Source: Terasakiispira papahanaumokuakeensis
Lineage (GTDB): Bacteria; Pseudomonadota; Gammaproteobacteria; Pseudomonadales; Halomonadaceae
Assembly (NCBI RefSeq): GCF_001709345.1
Contig: NZ_MDTQ01000001.1
Location: 1,587,108 to 1,651,107, forward strand
Length of the DNA: 64,000 nt
Reading direction: 5' to 3'
Numbering within the stretch: the stretch's first letter is position 1; each line of letters opens with the position of its first letter. The position numbers were made by a program, and so were the translations under genes. Shown piece by piece: positions 18,244 through 26,551 of this stretch. Under the pieces are notes generated by a model that saw only the letters and a list, made by a program, of their open reading frames with translations, made no database searches and was not told the DNA's origin.

Positions 18244-19263
18244 GTGGAGCACTTTTTGACCGAGTATCTAAGCTTCGTGCTTAAAACAGTCACAATATTA
18301 GCGGCATTGATTGTTATGCTGGCAGTTTTAGCTAGTCTGAAGCGTCAGCAGAAGCCGCACGATGAGCATTTATCCATTGAACACCTTAATGGACAACTTG
18401 ATGAGCATAAAGAACAGCTCACAGAGCAGTGGCTTGAGGGAGCGGAGCTCAAGCAATGGCGCAAGCAACGTAAGCAAGACAAAAAAGCACAGCAGAAAGA
18501 AAGAAGTGAGCGCCCCCGAATATTTGTCTTGGATTTTGACGGTGATTTAGCTGCTTCAGACGCTGACCGTTTTGGTCGAGAAATCAACGTATTACAAACA
18601 GTGTTAAGAAGTAATGACGAAGTTGTGGTGAGGCTCGAAAGCGCAGGGGGGTACGTTCACGCATACGGCTATGCTGCAGCACAGATGTTACGTTTAAGGG
18701 AGTCTATTGCCGCGCTGACCGTTTGTGTCGATAAAGTAGCGGCCTCTGGTGGCTATATGATGGCTTGCACAGGACACCGTATTCTTGCTGCGCCTTTTGC
18801 CGTCATCGGCTCTATTGGGGTGGTGGCTGAACTGCCAAACTTCAATAAATTACTTAAGAAGCATGATATTGATTATGAAGTCCTCACTGCGGGTGAATAT
18901 AAAAGGACATTGACACTTTTTGGTGAGAATACAGACCAAGGCCGACAAAAATTTCTTTCTGAACTCGAACAGACTCATGGGCTATTTAAGCAATTTGTAA
19001 TAGAAAATCGACCCGCAGTCGATATCGAGCAAGTAGCCAAAGGGGAAGTCTGGTATGGTCGAAAAGCAGTTGAACAACAATTGGTTGATGAACTCTCAAC
19101 CAGTGATGCTTACCTATTAAAGCGGTCTTCAGAGGCCGAAATATATGAGGTCAGTTTAGAGCAGCGTCAGTCCTTGGTCGATCGTGTCTCTCAGCGCGTT
19201 ACAACACAACTTGAACGTCGCGTACTTCATTGGCTACCGCGCTTGCGGCGCCCTATGAGTTAA
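18244..19263 (+). CDS. sohB: SohB family inner-membrane serine protease
   Basis: A 339-residue membrane-anchored peptidase of family S49. I choose the GTG at 18244 because GGGAGG lies five bases upstream and the protein then starts like E. coli SohB; ATGs at 18160-class and 18187 positions would add 20-28 odd residues. After one membrane segment (about 11-29) and a charged helical stretch comes the S49 domain: LESAGGYVHAYGYAAAQ, then DKVAASGGYMMAC with the catalytic serine, and AGEYKRTLTLFGENTDQGR with the catalytic lysine. Role: degradation of membrane or periplasmic peptides. Confidence 0.92.
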   Translation: MEHFLTEYLSFVLKTVTILAALIVMLAVLASLKRQQKPHDEHLSIEHLNGQLDEHKEQLTEQWLEGAELKQWRKQRKQDKKAQQKERSERPRIFVLDFDGDLAASDADRFGREINVLQTVLRSNDEVVVRLESAGGYVHAYGYAAAQMLRLRESIAALTVCVDKVAASGGYMMACTGHRILAAPFAVIGSIGVVAELPNFNKLLKKHDIDYEVLTAGEYKRTLTLFGENTDQGRQKFLSELEQTHGLFKQFVIENRPAVDIEQVAKGEVWYGRKAVEQQLVDELSTSDAYLLKRSSEAEIYEVSLEQRQSLVDRVSQRVTTQLERRVLHWLPRLRRPMS

Positions 19264-19325
19264 CCTTATAAAGCTCTATGGCGGCTGAACTTGGCCGCCA
19301 CATGGCACCAATAGATGACTCAAGA

Positions 19326-19649
19326 TTAGGAATAGAGACGATGCAAAGTCGAAATCAAGTGCATCGCCTTTTCACCATGCAAGGAATAGTAGATTGTTTG
19401 GGACTCTCGTCGCGTTTGAACAAGACGGTCTCGGCGCAACACAGCAAGATGTTGAGAAAGCGCCGACTGGCTTAAATCAAGCCGCTCGTTCAATTCTGAC
19501 ACGGACATTTCTTGCCCGATGAGATGACAAAGAATCATCAACCTATTTTCATTGGCAATAGCCTTAAGCAATGAAGTCACCGCCTTTGACTTTTCCCGCA
19601 GCTGGGCCACATTAATAGAAGGAATACGATGTTGGCTATCTTTAGACAT
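19326..19649 (-). CDS. ArsR family transcriptional regulator
   Basis: A 107-residue winged-helix regulator. The core ANENRLMILCHLIGQEMSVSELNERLDLSQSALSQHLAVLRRDRLVQTRR matches the ArsR/SmtB family and most resembles the BigR/YgaV-type sulfur sensors. The metal-binding ELCVCDL motif of ArsR is absent. Only one cysteine (ILC) lies in the usual position, so a two-cysteine thiol switch is not evident. It converges on sohB. The target genes are not obvious from the neighbourhood; yhhQ lies divergently 360 bases away. Confidence 0.88.
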   Translation of the reverse strand: MSKDSQHRIPSINVAQLREKSKAVTSLLKAIANENRLMILCHLIGQEMSVSELNERLDLSQSALSQHLAVLRRDRLVQTRRESQTIYYSLHGEKAMHLISTLHRLYS

Positions 19650-20011
19650 AGGGCGCTAATCTGAAAATGGATGAAAACGAGCTGGGTTGAATATTTCAGG
19701 TGAAACGAAACGAGAAAGATTATACGAGGTTAAAGTGAATTAAAAAACTACTCCGCTATATAAATTTCACCCTTACATTTTAGTAAGTATTTAAATTAAG
19801 GCGAGAGTTACTTTATCTTCATTTTATCTAATTTAGTACGAATTGATAATAAGGCAAGATTTAACAAGGAAGCACATTGATTGTCTAATCTCTCGAAATC
19901 GCTTAGCTCTTGATATTGTTGACAATCGAGACTTGAAGTTTTCATCTCCAGGGCTGAAAATATACGACTTTCAGGGTTCCCTCACCCCTGCCACTAAAAA
20001 GGTGCATACCC
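19650..20011. other. A/T-rich intergenic region holding divergent promoters and a riboswitch
   Basis: 362 bases between the divergent arsR-type gene and yhhQ. The left two thirds are A/T-rich and should hold both promoters, though I cannot fix -35/-10 pairs. The right end contains the probable preQ1-I riboswitch (19972-20004). Confidence 0.6.
19972..20004 (+). promoter_or_regulatory. Probable preQ1-I riboswitch controlling yhhQ translation
   Basis: Stem P1 is CAGGG (19972-19976) with CCCTG (19986-19990). The loop TTCCCTCAC (19977-19985) gives the family's GGUUC...ACCC core, and an A-rich tail CACTAAAAAGG (19992-20002) follows. The tail ends in the ribosome-binding site AAAAAGG, nine bases before the yhhQ ATG. 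The loop cytosines can pair with the GG of that site to form the P2 pseudoknot. The gene imports queuosine precursors, the expected target. Ligand-bound RNA would hide the ribosome site and lower YhhQ synthesis. Structure match is by eye. Confidence 0.82.
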
Positions 20012-20704
20012 ATGAGTGTCGAGCTTTATCGCCAGCATCGCATAGCGCTATTAGCCCTTTCCCTGTTGCACGTTGTCATCATTGCGGCCAGTAATTATCT
20101 AGTACAGTTTCCCTTCACGTTACTTGGAATACATACGACTTGGGGCGCATTCAGCTTCCCCTTCATTTTTCTTGCGACCGACTTGACGGTACGTGTCTTT
20201 GGTAAGCAATTGGCTAGACAGATTATTCTGCGCGTTATGCTGCCCGCATTATTAATTTCTTATGTCATATCCGTTATATTCGCGGAGGGCCGGTACATAG
20301 GGGCTGAAGGCATGGTGACCTTTAATCTTGCGGTCGCTCGCATTGCTCTAGCCAGCTTTATTGCTTATTTGATTGGTCAATTACTCGATATTCAAGTATT
20401 TGATCGCTTACGACAGTATGCGGCGTGGTGGATTGCTCCTGTGATATCCACAATCCTAGGCAATTTAGCGGACACCCTGGCTTTTTTTAGTGTCGCGTTC
20501 TACCAAGGGCCCAATGAATTTATGGCTCAACATTGGTTTGAAATAGCGCTTGTTGACTATGGTTTCAAACTTTTTATTAGTCTGGCTTTTTTTATTCCAG
20601 CTTATGGTGCCTTGCTTTCGCTGTTACAAGAACGGTTAATCGCCCAAAAGCAGACGTCTCTCCTCGGGAACGAGCAGCAGCCATCAATTCAGCATGACGC
20701 TTAA
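20012..20704 (+). CDS. yhhQ: YhhQ family queuosine precursor transporter
   Basis: A 230-residue inner membrane protein with about six segments, of the VUT1/YhhQ family. E. coli YhhQ imports the queuosine precursors preQ0 and preQ1 for tRNA modification. Characteristic regions are WGAFSFPFIFLATDLTVRVFGKQLAR and ISTILGNLADTLAFFSVAFY, then ALVDYGFKLFISLAFFIPAYGALL. The ATG at 20012 is fixed by AAAAAGG nine bases upstream, itself part of the probable preQ1 riboswitch. Presence of a salvage transporter suggests use of external precursor; queuosine synthesis genes are not in this window. Confidence 0.92.
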   Translation: MSVELYRQHRIALLALSLLHVVIIAASNYLVQFPFTLLGIHTTWGAFSFPFIFLATDLTVRVFGKQLARQIILRVMLPALLISYVISVIFAEGRYIGAEGMVTFNLAVARIALASFIAYLIGQLLDIQVFDRLRQYAAWWIAPVISTILGNLADTLAFFSVAFYQGPNEFMAQHWFEIALVDYGFKLFISLAFFIPAYGALLSLLQERLIAQKQTSLLGNEQQPSIQHDA

Positions 20705-20822
20705 GATTCCACTGATGATCAGCTCTGGTACCCTAACCTTATGTGAGCTGAGATGCAGGCCAATGTAACTGCGCATGATTCATCGCTTATGATGAGCATC
20801 ATTTCTGATGAGATAGAGGTGC

Positions 20823-20892
20823 CTGAGTTCACAACCCTGAGTTCACAACCCTGAGTTCACAACCCTGAGTTTAAAACCCTGACTTTAAAACC
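20823..20892. repeat. Five 14-bp tandem repeats just upstream of a ribosome-binding site
   Basis: The unit CTGAGTTCACAACC is repeated exactly three times (20823-20864), followed by two changed copies CTGAGTTTAAAACC and CTGACTTTAAAACC (to 20892). The AAAGGAGG ribosome site of the next gene follows directly. Such a repeat could vary in copy number and change the leader length. Confidence 0.92.
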
Positions 20893-20905
20893 AAAGGAGG
20901 CTAGC

Positions 20906-21688
20906 GTGTCTGTACTGCACCATCAGTGTATTGGCGAAGGCGAGGACTTAGTGGTCGTTCACGGCCTCTTTGGCAGTGGTGACAATTGGCGAGGGCTTGC
21001 AAAGCGTTGGTCTCAACATTATCGGGTATGGAGTCTTGACTTAAGAAACCATGGACGCAGTTTTCATGCACCGGGAATGAGTTATATCGAACTTGCTGAT
21101 GACCTCCACCAGTGGATGATTAATCTCGGTCTGCAGAAGGCTCATTGGCTCGGTCACTCAATGGGGGGGAAAGCTGTCATGGAACTGGCCTTGAGTCATC
21201 CTCAATGTGTCGATCACTTATTCATCGCCGATATCGCACCGACAGCCTATGCACACGAACATGATGCGATTATTGCAGGTTTACAGCTACTGGAAAGGCA
21301 AGGCCCTTGGTCTTCACGCCAAGAAGCTGACCAAGTCTTATCTGCTAAGGTTAATAATGTATCAATACGCCAGTTTTTATTAACCAACCTCACTCGGTCA
21401 AGTGAAGGGTTAGTGCTGAGATTAGGCCTTCAGTACATTATTGACGGTTACGACGATATTGTCGCAGCGCCACCTGCCCTCAGCCGTCAACCCGCATTTG
21501 AAGGGCCTACCTTAGTCCTCAGAGGGGAAAATTCCGACTATATCCAGCCTCAGCACTATACGCTGTTTGAGACCCACTTCCCGCAATGTCAATGGGTCAC
21601 ACTAAAAGCAGGCCATTGGCTTCATGCCGAACAGCCGGATGCGTTTGCTCAAGCCGTAGAACATGCTTTATCGGAAAATGCTGCGTGA
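20906..21688 (+). CDS. ybfF: Alpha/beta hydrolase, YbfF-like esterase
   Basis: A 260-residue alpha/beta hydrolase starting at GTG 20906, which has AAAGGAGG five bases upstream. The oxyanion region is VVHGLFGSGDNWRGLAK, the nucleophile S85 sits in LGHSMGGKAVMELAL, and the catalytic histidine is in KAGHWLHAEQPD near the C-terminus. The motif spacing and DLRNHGRS match E. coli YbfF, an acyl-ester hydrolase active on short-chain and CoA thioesters. The natural substrate is unknown. The unusual feature is the tandem repeat directly upstream. Confidence 0.88.
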   Translation: MSVLHHQCIGEGEDLVVVHGLFGSGDNWRGLAKRWSQHYRVWSLDLRNHGRSFHAPGMSYIELADDLHQWMINLGLQKAHWLGHSMGGKAVMELALSHPQCVDHLFIADIAPTAYAHEHDAIIAGLQLLERQGPWSSRQEADQVLSAKVNNVSIRQFLLTNLTRSSEGLVLRLGLQYIIDGYDDIVAAPPALSRQPAFEGPTLVLRGENSDYIQPQHYTLFETHFPQCQWVTLKAGHWLHAEQPDAFAQAVEHALSENAA

Positions 21689-21857
21689 ACCATCATTGGT
21701 GGAAAGTAGGACGTAAACCCTATGTCGTCAACAAAGCACGTTCACTCTTTAAATAAAATATGGTCACAGTTTGCAACAAGTGTGGCCGCTTTTAACGACA
21801 GATGACAGGTATAATGATGCCTATTAAGTTCGCCGCATATCCCGATAGGAGAGTTGC

Positions 21858-22769
21858 ATGAGCGATTCTGTCGCTGAACGAAGTAATGAAGCGTTCAAAG
21901 AACGTCGTATCAGAGCCGTAAAGAATGACCTTGATAGTGGCGCTAGCCTATTAGCCCGTAAGGCGCTTGCTGACTTAATTGACTATGCGGAAGAATGCCA
22001 AACTGACACAGCGCAGGGGCTTTATCATGAGCTCATGAATCTCAGTGAGTCCCTACGCTTGGCACGTCCGAGTATGGCTGCTTTAGAGAGCGCGATGCTC
22101 AGATGGCAGGAGAAGATGCCTGAAGATGTATCTCATTGGTCGCTCGGTGCTACTCGTGAGACTGCAGTGGAAGTGTCTGAACAGCTTGAAAGGGCCATGG
22201 AAGATGCACAACGCAATGCCGTACAAGCATTGGTTGATGTACTCAAGCCAGGCGTGACGCTGATGACCCACAGCTGTAGCTCTTCGGTTATGGCGTTATT
22301 TAAGCGTTTACACGATGAAGGAAAGGCATTCCGCGCGATTATCACAGAGTCACAACCGGGAATGGAGGGCCGAAAACTTGCTCGACATCTGGACAAACTA
22401 GGCGTTGAAACCCTCTATATCACTGATGCTCAAATGGGTAACTTTGTGATGCAGGCAGATCGCGTTATTGTCGGTGCAGACTCCTTGCTGCGCGATGGGA
22501 CCCTCGTGAACAAAGCGGGCACAAAGTTACTGGCATTAACTGCTCAAGATGCAGGGGTGCCTTTCGTTGTATTGGCTGATAGCTTCAAGCATTCAGCCTC
22601 CTTACCGGAAGATGTCATTTTAGAAGCAATGCCGGAAGATGAGCTCGACTTGCCGGGCTTGCATCATGTCGAAGCCCATAATATCTACTTTGATTTAACC
22701 CCTGGTCGGCTAATTGATGTCTGGGTGGACGAATACGGCCCATCAACTCAGTTCAAGTCACGCCGTTAA
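21858..22769 (+). CDS. eIF-2B alpha/beta/delta-like protein (sugar-phosphate isomerase fold)
   Basis: A 303-residue protein of the eIF-2B/5-methylthioribose-1-phosphate isomerase superfamily. The C-terminal domain is typical: VIVGADSLLRDGTLVNKAGTKLLALTAQDAGVPFVVLADSFKHS. In bacteria and archaea such proteins are isomerases or of unknown role; ribose-1,5-bisphosphate isomerase is one relative. N-terminal about 120 residues are helical. AGGAGA lies seven bases before the ATG, and a TATAAT at 21812-21817 may be its -10 box. Its 3' end overlaps the convergent alkB-type gene by 17 bases. I do not assign a reaction. Confidence 0.82.
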   Translation: MSDSVAERSNEAFKERRIRAVKNDLDSGASLLARKALADLIDYAEECQTDTAQGLYHELMNLSESLRLARPSMAALESAMLRWQEKMPEDVSHWSLGATRETAVEVSEQLERAMEDAQRNAVQALVDVLKPGVTLMTHSCSSSVMALFKRLHDEGKAFRAIITESQPGMEGRKLARHLDKLGVETLYITDAQMGNFVMQADRVIVGADSLLRDGTLVNKAGTKLLALTAQDAGVPFVVLADSFKHSASLPEDVILEAMPEDELDLPGLHHVEAHNIYFDLTPGRLIDVWVDEYGPSTQFKSRR

Positions 22770-23406
22770 ATCGATCATTCGATGTGTTGCTCTCTACAAT
22801 ACGACGGAAAGTGAGATTTATCCGGGGGAGGGCAACACGTCGACGCTGGGGAAGAGAATGCTCCCAATGATGCTGAAGATCGCCTGCCATTAATAGCAAA
22901 CTCCCTGCCGGCAAGGCCATGGTGATAGGCGCTCCATGGGCTGAGTTTTTAGGCCGAAATCGAAAGTCTCGTTGAGCTCCCAAGCTAATTGAAGCGATAA
23001 CAGGGTTTCGTCCTAGTTCAGGTTCATTATCGCTGTGCCATCCCATCTGCTCGTGGCCATGGGCATAGTGGTTCAAGAGTACGGCATTAAACGGGGTGCC
23101 GAACATATAAAACAGATGAGTGCTCAACTGTCTCAACTCTGTCGTCCAGGGTTGAGCCTTTAGTCTCTGGCCTGAGTATTGATATTGAATATTGGGATCA
23201 GCAATCCAAGCTTCGCGCCGAGAAGGAGAGACCTTGCGCCCGAACACATGCAAGAGAGGTTGATGCCAATCAATGTGTGTTCCCGTTAAGTGACGCCATA
23301 AGTCGTGCTGTTCGGTAGGGGATAGCCATTGATCGTAACGTCGAATCTCACCTGACGGCGGAAGTCGCCATATTTCAGTCGGTTCTATCAATGGTGCCAT
23401 TTCCAT
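22753..23406 (-). CDS. AlkB family 2-oxoglutarate/Fe(II) dioxygenase
   Basis: A 217-residue DNA/RNA dealkylase of the AlkB family, closest in style to AlkB2/AlkB3-type proteins. The iron ligands are in MGWHSDNEPELG (H-x-D) and in LQHHWEHSLP (histidine). SLGAQRDFRFRPK and the C-terminal RINLTFRRIV, whose arginines bind 2-oxoglutarate, complete the signature. The ATG at 23406 has AAGG six bases upstream; ATGs at 23400 and 23451 are alternatives. It removes alkyl lesions from bases by oxidation. Its coding end overlaps the convergent eIF-2B-like gene. Confidence 0.9.
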   Translation of the reverse strand: MEMAPLIEPTEIWRLPPSGEIRRYDQWLSPTEQHDLWRHLTGTHIDWHQPLLHVFGRKVSPSRREAWIADPNIQYQYSGQRLKAQPWTTELRQLSTHLFYMFGTPFNAVLLNHYAHGHEQMGWHSDNEPELGRNPVIASISLGAQRDFRFRPKNSAHGAPITMALPAGSLLLMAGDLQHHWEHSLPQRRRVALPRINLTFRRIVESNTSNDRFNGVT

Positions 23407-23534
23407 AGCAGACCTTATAAACACAGCGTCATGAGAAGGGCAATGTAACACCTGTTACCGTGTTATAGTCCGATAACTTTTACCCCATCAGCCTTCTATC
23501 AATAACCATCCCTCTTCCGCCTATAAGATAGAGA

Positions 23535-24095
23535 CTATTTAAAGACGGGCAACGCTATAAATAACCATAAACTGGCAGAGCCGAGCCCAACACCAATAGC
23601 TGCCCCAGCAATTACATCTGAAGGGTAATGCAACCCTAAAATCATTCTAGATAAAGCAACTAGCACGGTGAAAGGCAAAATAGCCCAACCCCATAGAGGG
23701 GCCCATTCGAACAAAAGAACCGTAAAAGCACAAGCATGCAGTGTATGCCCCGAGGGAAAGCTAAAATAATCCAAAGGCGGCATGCGGCATTGAATATCTG
23801 AATGGCGAGTAAAAGGTCGCCCTCTGAGGGTCCGGTGTTTCAATGATTTATAAATCAAAGTGCATATGGCGCCAGTCAACACCATATGTAGTCCCGCCAC
23901 AAAACCTTTCTGGCCGTACGCCAAAGGCAAAGCAATCATCACCAAATACCACAGTAGACCATCACCAAGACGACTGATCAGTCGAAAACTCCAGATCCCT
24001 AAAGGCCGATATCCACAACGGTAAATAATACGACAAAGTGCTAGATCTATAGATTCAGCTTTTTGTCGCCACAAAATCCGAGCGTTGACGTCCAT
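23535..24095 (-). CDS. PAP2 family membrane phosphatase
   Basis: A 186-residue membrane protein with the three phosphatase motifs of type 2 phosphatidic acid phosphatases: K-x6-RP in KSLKHRTLRGRPF, PSGH in FSFPSGHTLHA, and S-R-x5-H-x3-D in LSRMILGLHYPSDV. It likely dephosphorylates a lipid phosphate or pyrophosphate in the membrane. Its start lies inside the end of the upstream glycosyltransferase gene, with a 41-base overlap in a different frame, so the pair is co-translated. The pairing suggests a shared glycolipid or lipid-carrier pathway. Confidence 0.9.
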   Translation of the reverse strand: MDVNARILWRQKAESIDLALCRIIYRCGYRPLGIWSFRLISRLGDGLLWYLVMIALPLAYGQKGFVAGLHMVLTGAICTLIYKSLKHRTLRGRPFTRHSDIQCRMPPLDYFSFPSGHTLHACAFTVLLFEWAPLWGWAILPFTVLVALSRMILGLHYPSDVIAGAAIGVGLGSASLWLFIALPVFK

Positions 24096-25263
24096 GGCGT
24101 TTTACCTCATGAATGGCTTGAACAAGATGGCGTCGAAAACTGGCATTCACTGTGGGCCAACCTAAATGATGAATACTTTTAGCTGATGCAGTTCGCCAAC
24201 GTTGGGGCGATTGCTGATAATCATGAGCCAAATGAATCAGTCTAGCGGTATAGTCCTCCGCTTCATTAACACCAATACAGTCACCATTTTTGCCCGGCTG
24301 TAACAACTCATGGGCGGCGGCACAATCGAATGCGATGACGGGGGTCCCTGATGCCAAAGCTTCAGGGACAACATTGCCATAAGTCTCAGTCATACTCGGG
24401 AAGCTAAAAATATCCATAGCACTATAAGCTATGGCTAGAGCCTCTCCAGTCAGCTCGCCCAACCACAGCGCGTCAGGTAATGCACTCAGCACATGATCTC
24501 GCCAAGGACCATCCCCGACAATCAGGGCTTTAACAGGCGAGGGGTGCTGGGATTTTAATATTTGGTAACTTTCGATCCACTGGGAAAGGTTTTTTTCAGC
24601 TGCGAGTCGGCCGGTATAGCCCAGGAGCAACGTATCATCCGAAATACCGTGCTGTTGTCGCCAAAGTGAACGTTCTTGAGTTGTTCTTGGGTAAAACTGA
24701 CTTAGATCGACACCACGCCCAACACGGTGGATGCGATGATACTTTTGCCTTAACAACTGGTTTTTTTTAGCCTGAGTTGGCGTCAGGGTACGCGTACAGG
24801 CATTGTGAAAACGCCTTAAATACGCTCGCATAAGAGGCGTCAACCACTGTAGATGGTAATGGTGCAGATAATATTGAAAGTTCGTATGGAACCCCCCTAC
24901 GACGGGAATACCATTTTGGCGTCCATAACGTAGCGCATCTAATCCCAACAATCCTTCTGTTGCAATGTAGAGCACATCAGGCGGTGATTTGCGCCATAGT
25001 CGCTTGGCGGCCTTGGGGAGCATCAGTCCAAGCTTGACCCCTCGATATCCCGGTAATGGCACCCTAGAGGCTGATATATGCCTGAAAGGCTTCGCGTCTT
25101 GCCAAGGTATCCCCTCAAGCCCTACGGTATCCGCGTGAGCATGAGGTGTAATTAAGTCAAGCTGGTCTCCTGCATCCAGAAGTCCTTGGGACCATTGTGC
25201 TAGCGTCATACTAACGCCATTAATATCCGGCCAAAACGTTTCGCTGATTAACCCAATATGCAT
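24055..25263 (-). CDS. GT4 family glycosyltransferase
   Basis: A 402-residue GT-B fold glycosyltransferase. The N-terminal domain starts MHIGLISETFWPDINGVS, with GGFHTNFQYYLHHY in the acceptor half; the C-terminal nucleotide-sugar domain has LLGYTGRLAAEKNLSQW, LIVGDGPWRDHV and SMTETYGNVVPEALASGTPVIAF (the E-x7-E motif). This resembles the glycolipid-forming subgroup (SqdX/PimB/MgtA-like). The sugar and the lipid acceptor cannot be read. It overlaps the PAP2 phosphatase gene by 41 bases. Confidence 0.9.
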   Translation of the reverse strand: MHIGLISETFWPDINGVSMTLAQWSQGLLDAGDQLDLITPHAHADTVGLEGIPWQDAKPFRHISASRVPLPGYRGVKLGLMLPKAAKRLWRKSPPDVLYIATEGLLGLDALRYGRQNGIPVVGGFHTNFQYYLHHYHLQWLTPLMRAYLRRFHNACTRTLTPTQAKKNQLLRQKYHRIHRVGRGVDLSQFYPRTTQERSLWRQQHGISDDTLLLGYTGRLAAEKNLSQWIESYQILKSQHPSPVKALIVGDGPWRDHVLSALPDALWLGELTGEALAIAYSAMDIFSFPSMTETYGNVVPEALASGTPVIAFDCAAAHELLQPGKNGDCIGVNEAEDYTARLIHLAHDYQQSPQRWRTASAKSIHHLGWPTVNASFRRHLVQAIHEVKRHGRQRSDFVATKS

Positions 25264-25423
25264 AACTTGCGCCCCTAGCTGGGATTGAACGCATACGCTC
25301 TCATTGAGCGCTAGGTTTAGCCTCCAGCATAGAGATGACGGTCATGCAACGACTGAGTGTCACTTTGTTGACAACGTATTCTTCAAGACGGCGCTCTCAC
25401 CAGAGCAATAAGCTTTAAGAGGC

Positions 25424-25472
25424 ACCATAGAATGCTCAAGCACGCCCAATACTTACTTGAGCATTCTATGGT
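25424..25472. other. Perfect 17-bp inverted repeat between the LysM gene and the glycosyltransferase gene
   Basis: Arms 25424-25440 (ACCATAGAATGCTCAAG) and 25456-25472 are exact reverse complements with a 15-base loop. The element lies 18 bases past the LysM-gene stop on the minus strand. It may end that transcript, but no T tract follows, so an operator or RNA-processing site is also possible. Confidence 0.75.
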
Positions 25473-25489
25473 TGAATACATAAAGCTCA

Positions 25490-26347
25490 CTAAGGGAGTG
25501 CAGGCAAATAATTCAGAGGAGGGATCGGGGAGCCTTTTTCTCGAAGTTCAAAATAGATACCGTTGGTGTCGATACGCCTTTGATGGCCGGCACTGCAAAT
25601 AGGGGCCCTTGTAGAGACGTTATTATCACGTGCCACAAACAGCGTTTCGCAGTAGGCATAAATAGACTGTCGTCCATCACGATGATCAATGATCACTACG
25701 TGACCGAGACCGCGCATTTCGCCAGCAAAAAGCACTTTACCAGGGGCTATCGCGGTGATTTTAGTATGTGCAGCAGTTTTCAATGCAAGTCCCTGATGAA
25801 CCCCCCAACGTTGCTCAGAATAACTCAACACCACATTGGGCTTTTGTACAGGCCATTGATAACCATTCAATCCACGATCTCCCACAGGGATGGTCACGAT
25901 TTGTCCCACCCATAACCGTTTGGGATTCAAGTCTGCATTGGCCTGCTTTAAGCTGAGTAAAGAAATATTAAAATGAGCCGCCAGCTTACTCAGCGTATCT
26001 CCACGACGAATATGGTACAGATAAGGGCCCTTAGCAGGCACATCAGTAGACTTTTTAGGGATAAGCAGCCAGTCACCAGGTTCAAGAGCACGGGGACGGA
26101 CTCTAGGGTTGAAACGCATCAAAGCCCCAACCTGGAGACGATATCGGGCAGCGATCTGGCTCATGGTATCCCCTGACTGTACTTGGTAGCGCCCAGCTCG
26201 ACGAGTCGAGCTTTGGGCTGCAGCCATGCGGTGCTTTCCCTCGGCAGAGGCGACGTGGGAGCTTATAGGCGCACTGCTGCAGGCAACCAGAAGCGCACTC
26301 AGCACCAATATCATTGGACTTAAAAGCAGGCGTTGTTTTTTGGGCAT
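25490..26347 (-). CDS. LysM/LytM-domain lipoprotein, NlpD/EnvC type (probably non-catalytic)
   Basis: A 285-residue lipoprotein from the ATG at 26347: signal peptide with lipobox LVAC and lipidated C23. Two LysM peptidoglycan-binding domains follow (about 53-97, QVQSGDTMSQIA; and 109-154, HIRRGDTLSKLA), then a LytM/M23 domain (about 165-283). The zinc ligands of active M23 peptidases are incomplete: H184 is followed by A188 where aspartate is expected, and Y232 replaces the HxH histidine in IYAYCE. This points to an amidase activator in cell separation, as for NlpD and EnvC. Start choice rests on the lipoprotein signal; no strong ribosome site is visible. Confidence 0.88.
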   Translation of the reverse strand: MPKKQRLLLSPMILVLSALLVACSSAPISSHVASAEGKHRMAAAQSSTRRAGRYQVQSGDTMSQIAARYRLQVGALMRFNPRVRPRALEPGDWLLIPKKSTDVPAKGPYLYHIRRGDTLSKLAAHFNISLLSLKQANADLNPKRLWVGQIVTIPVGDRGLNGYQWPVQKPNVVLSYSEQRWGVHQGLALKTAAHTKITAIAPGKVLFAGEMRGLGHVVIIDHRDGRQSIYAYCETLFVARDNNVSTRAPICSAGHQRRIDTNGIYFELREKGSPIPPLNYLPALP

Positions 26348-26551
26348 GACACCAATTATTCGTGGAATCGATTGTAAAGTTATGTTGATCATGGTGTGCT
26401 GACAAGAACAGTGCAAGCGTCGCTTTCTGCATTCGGGCCTAAAATCACCATCCAAACATGATCTAGAAAGCTTTAGTATGCGAAACATGTTTGAGTGTGA
26501 TCCTTATAACTGCCACAATTATGGTTCAACTCATCAAGACAGGATTTTCTC

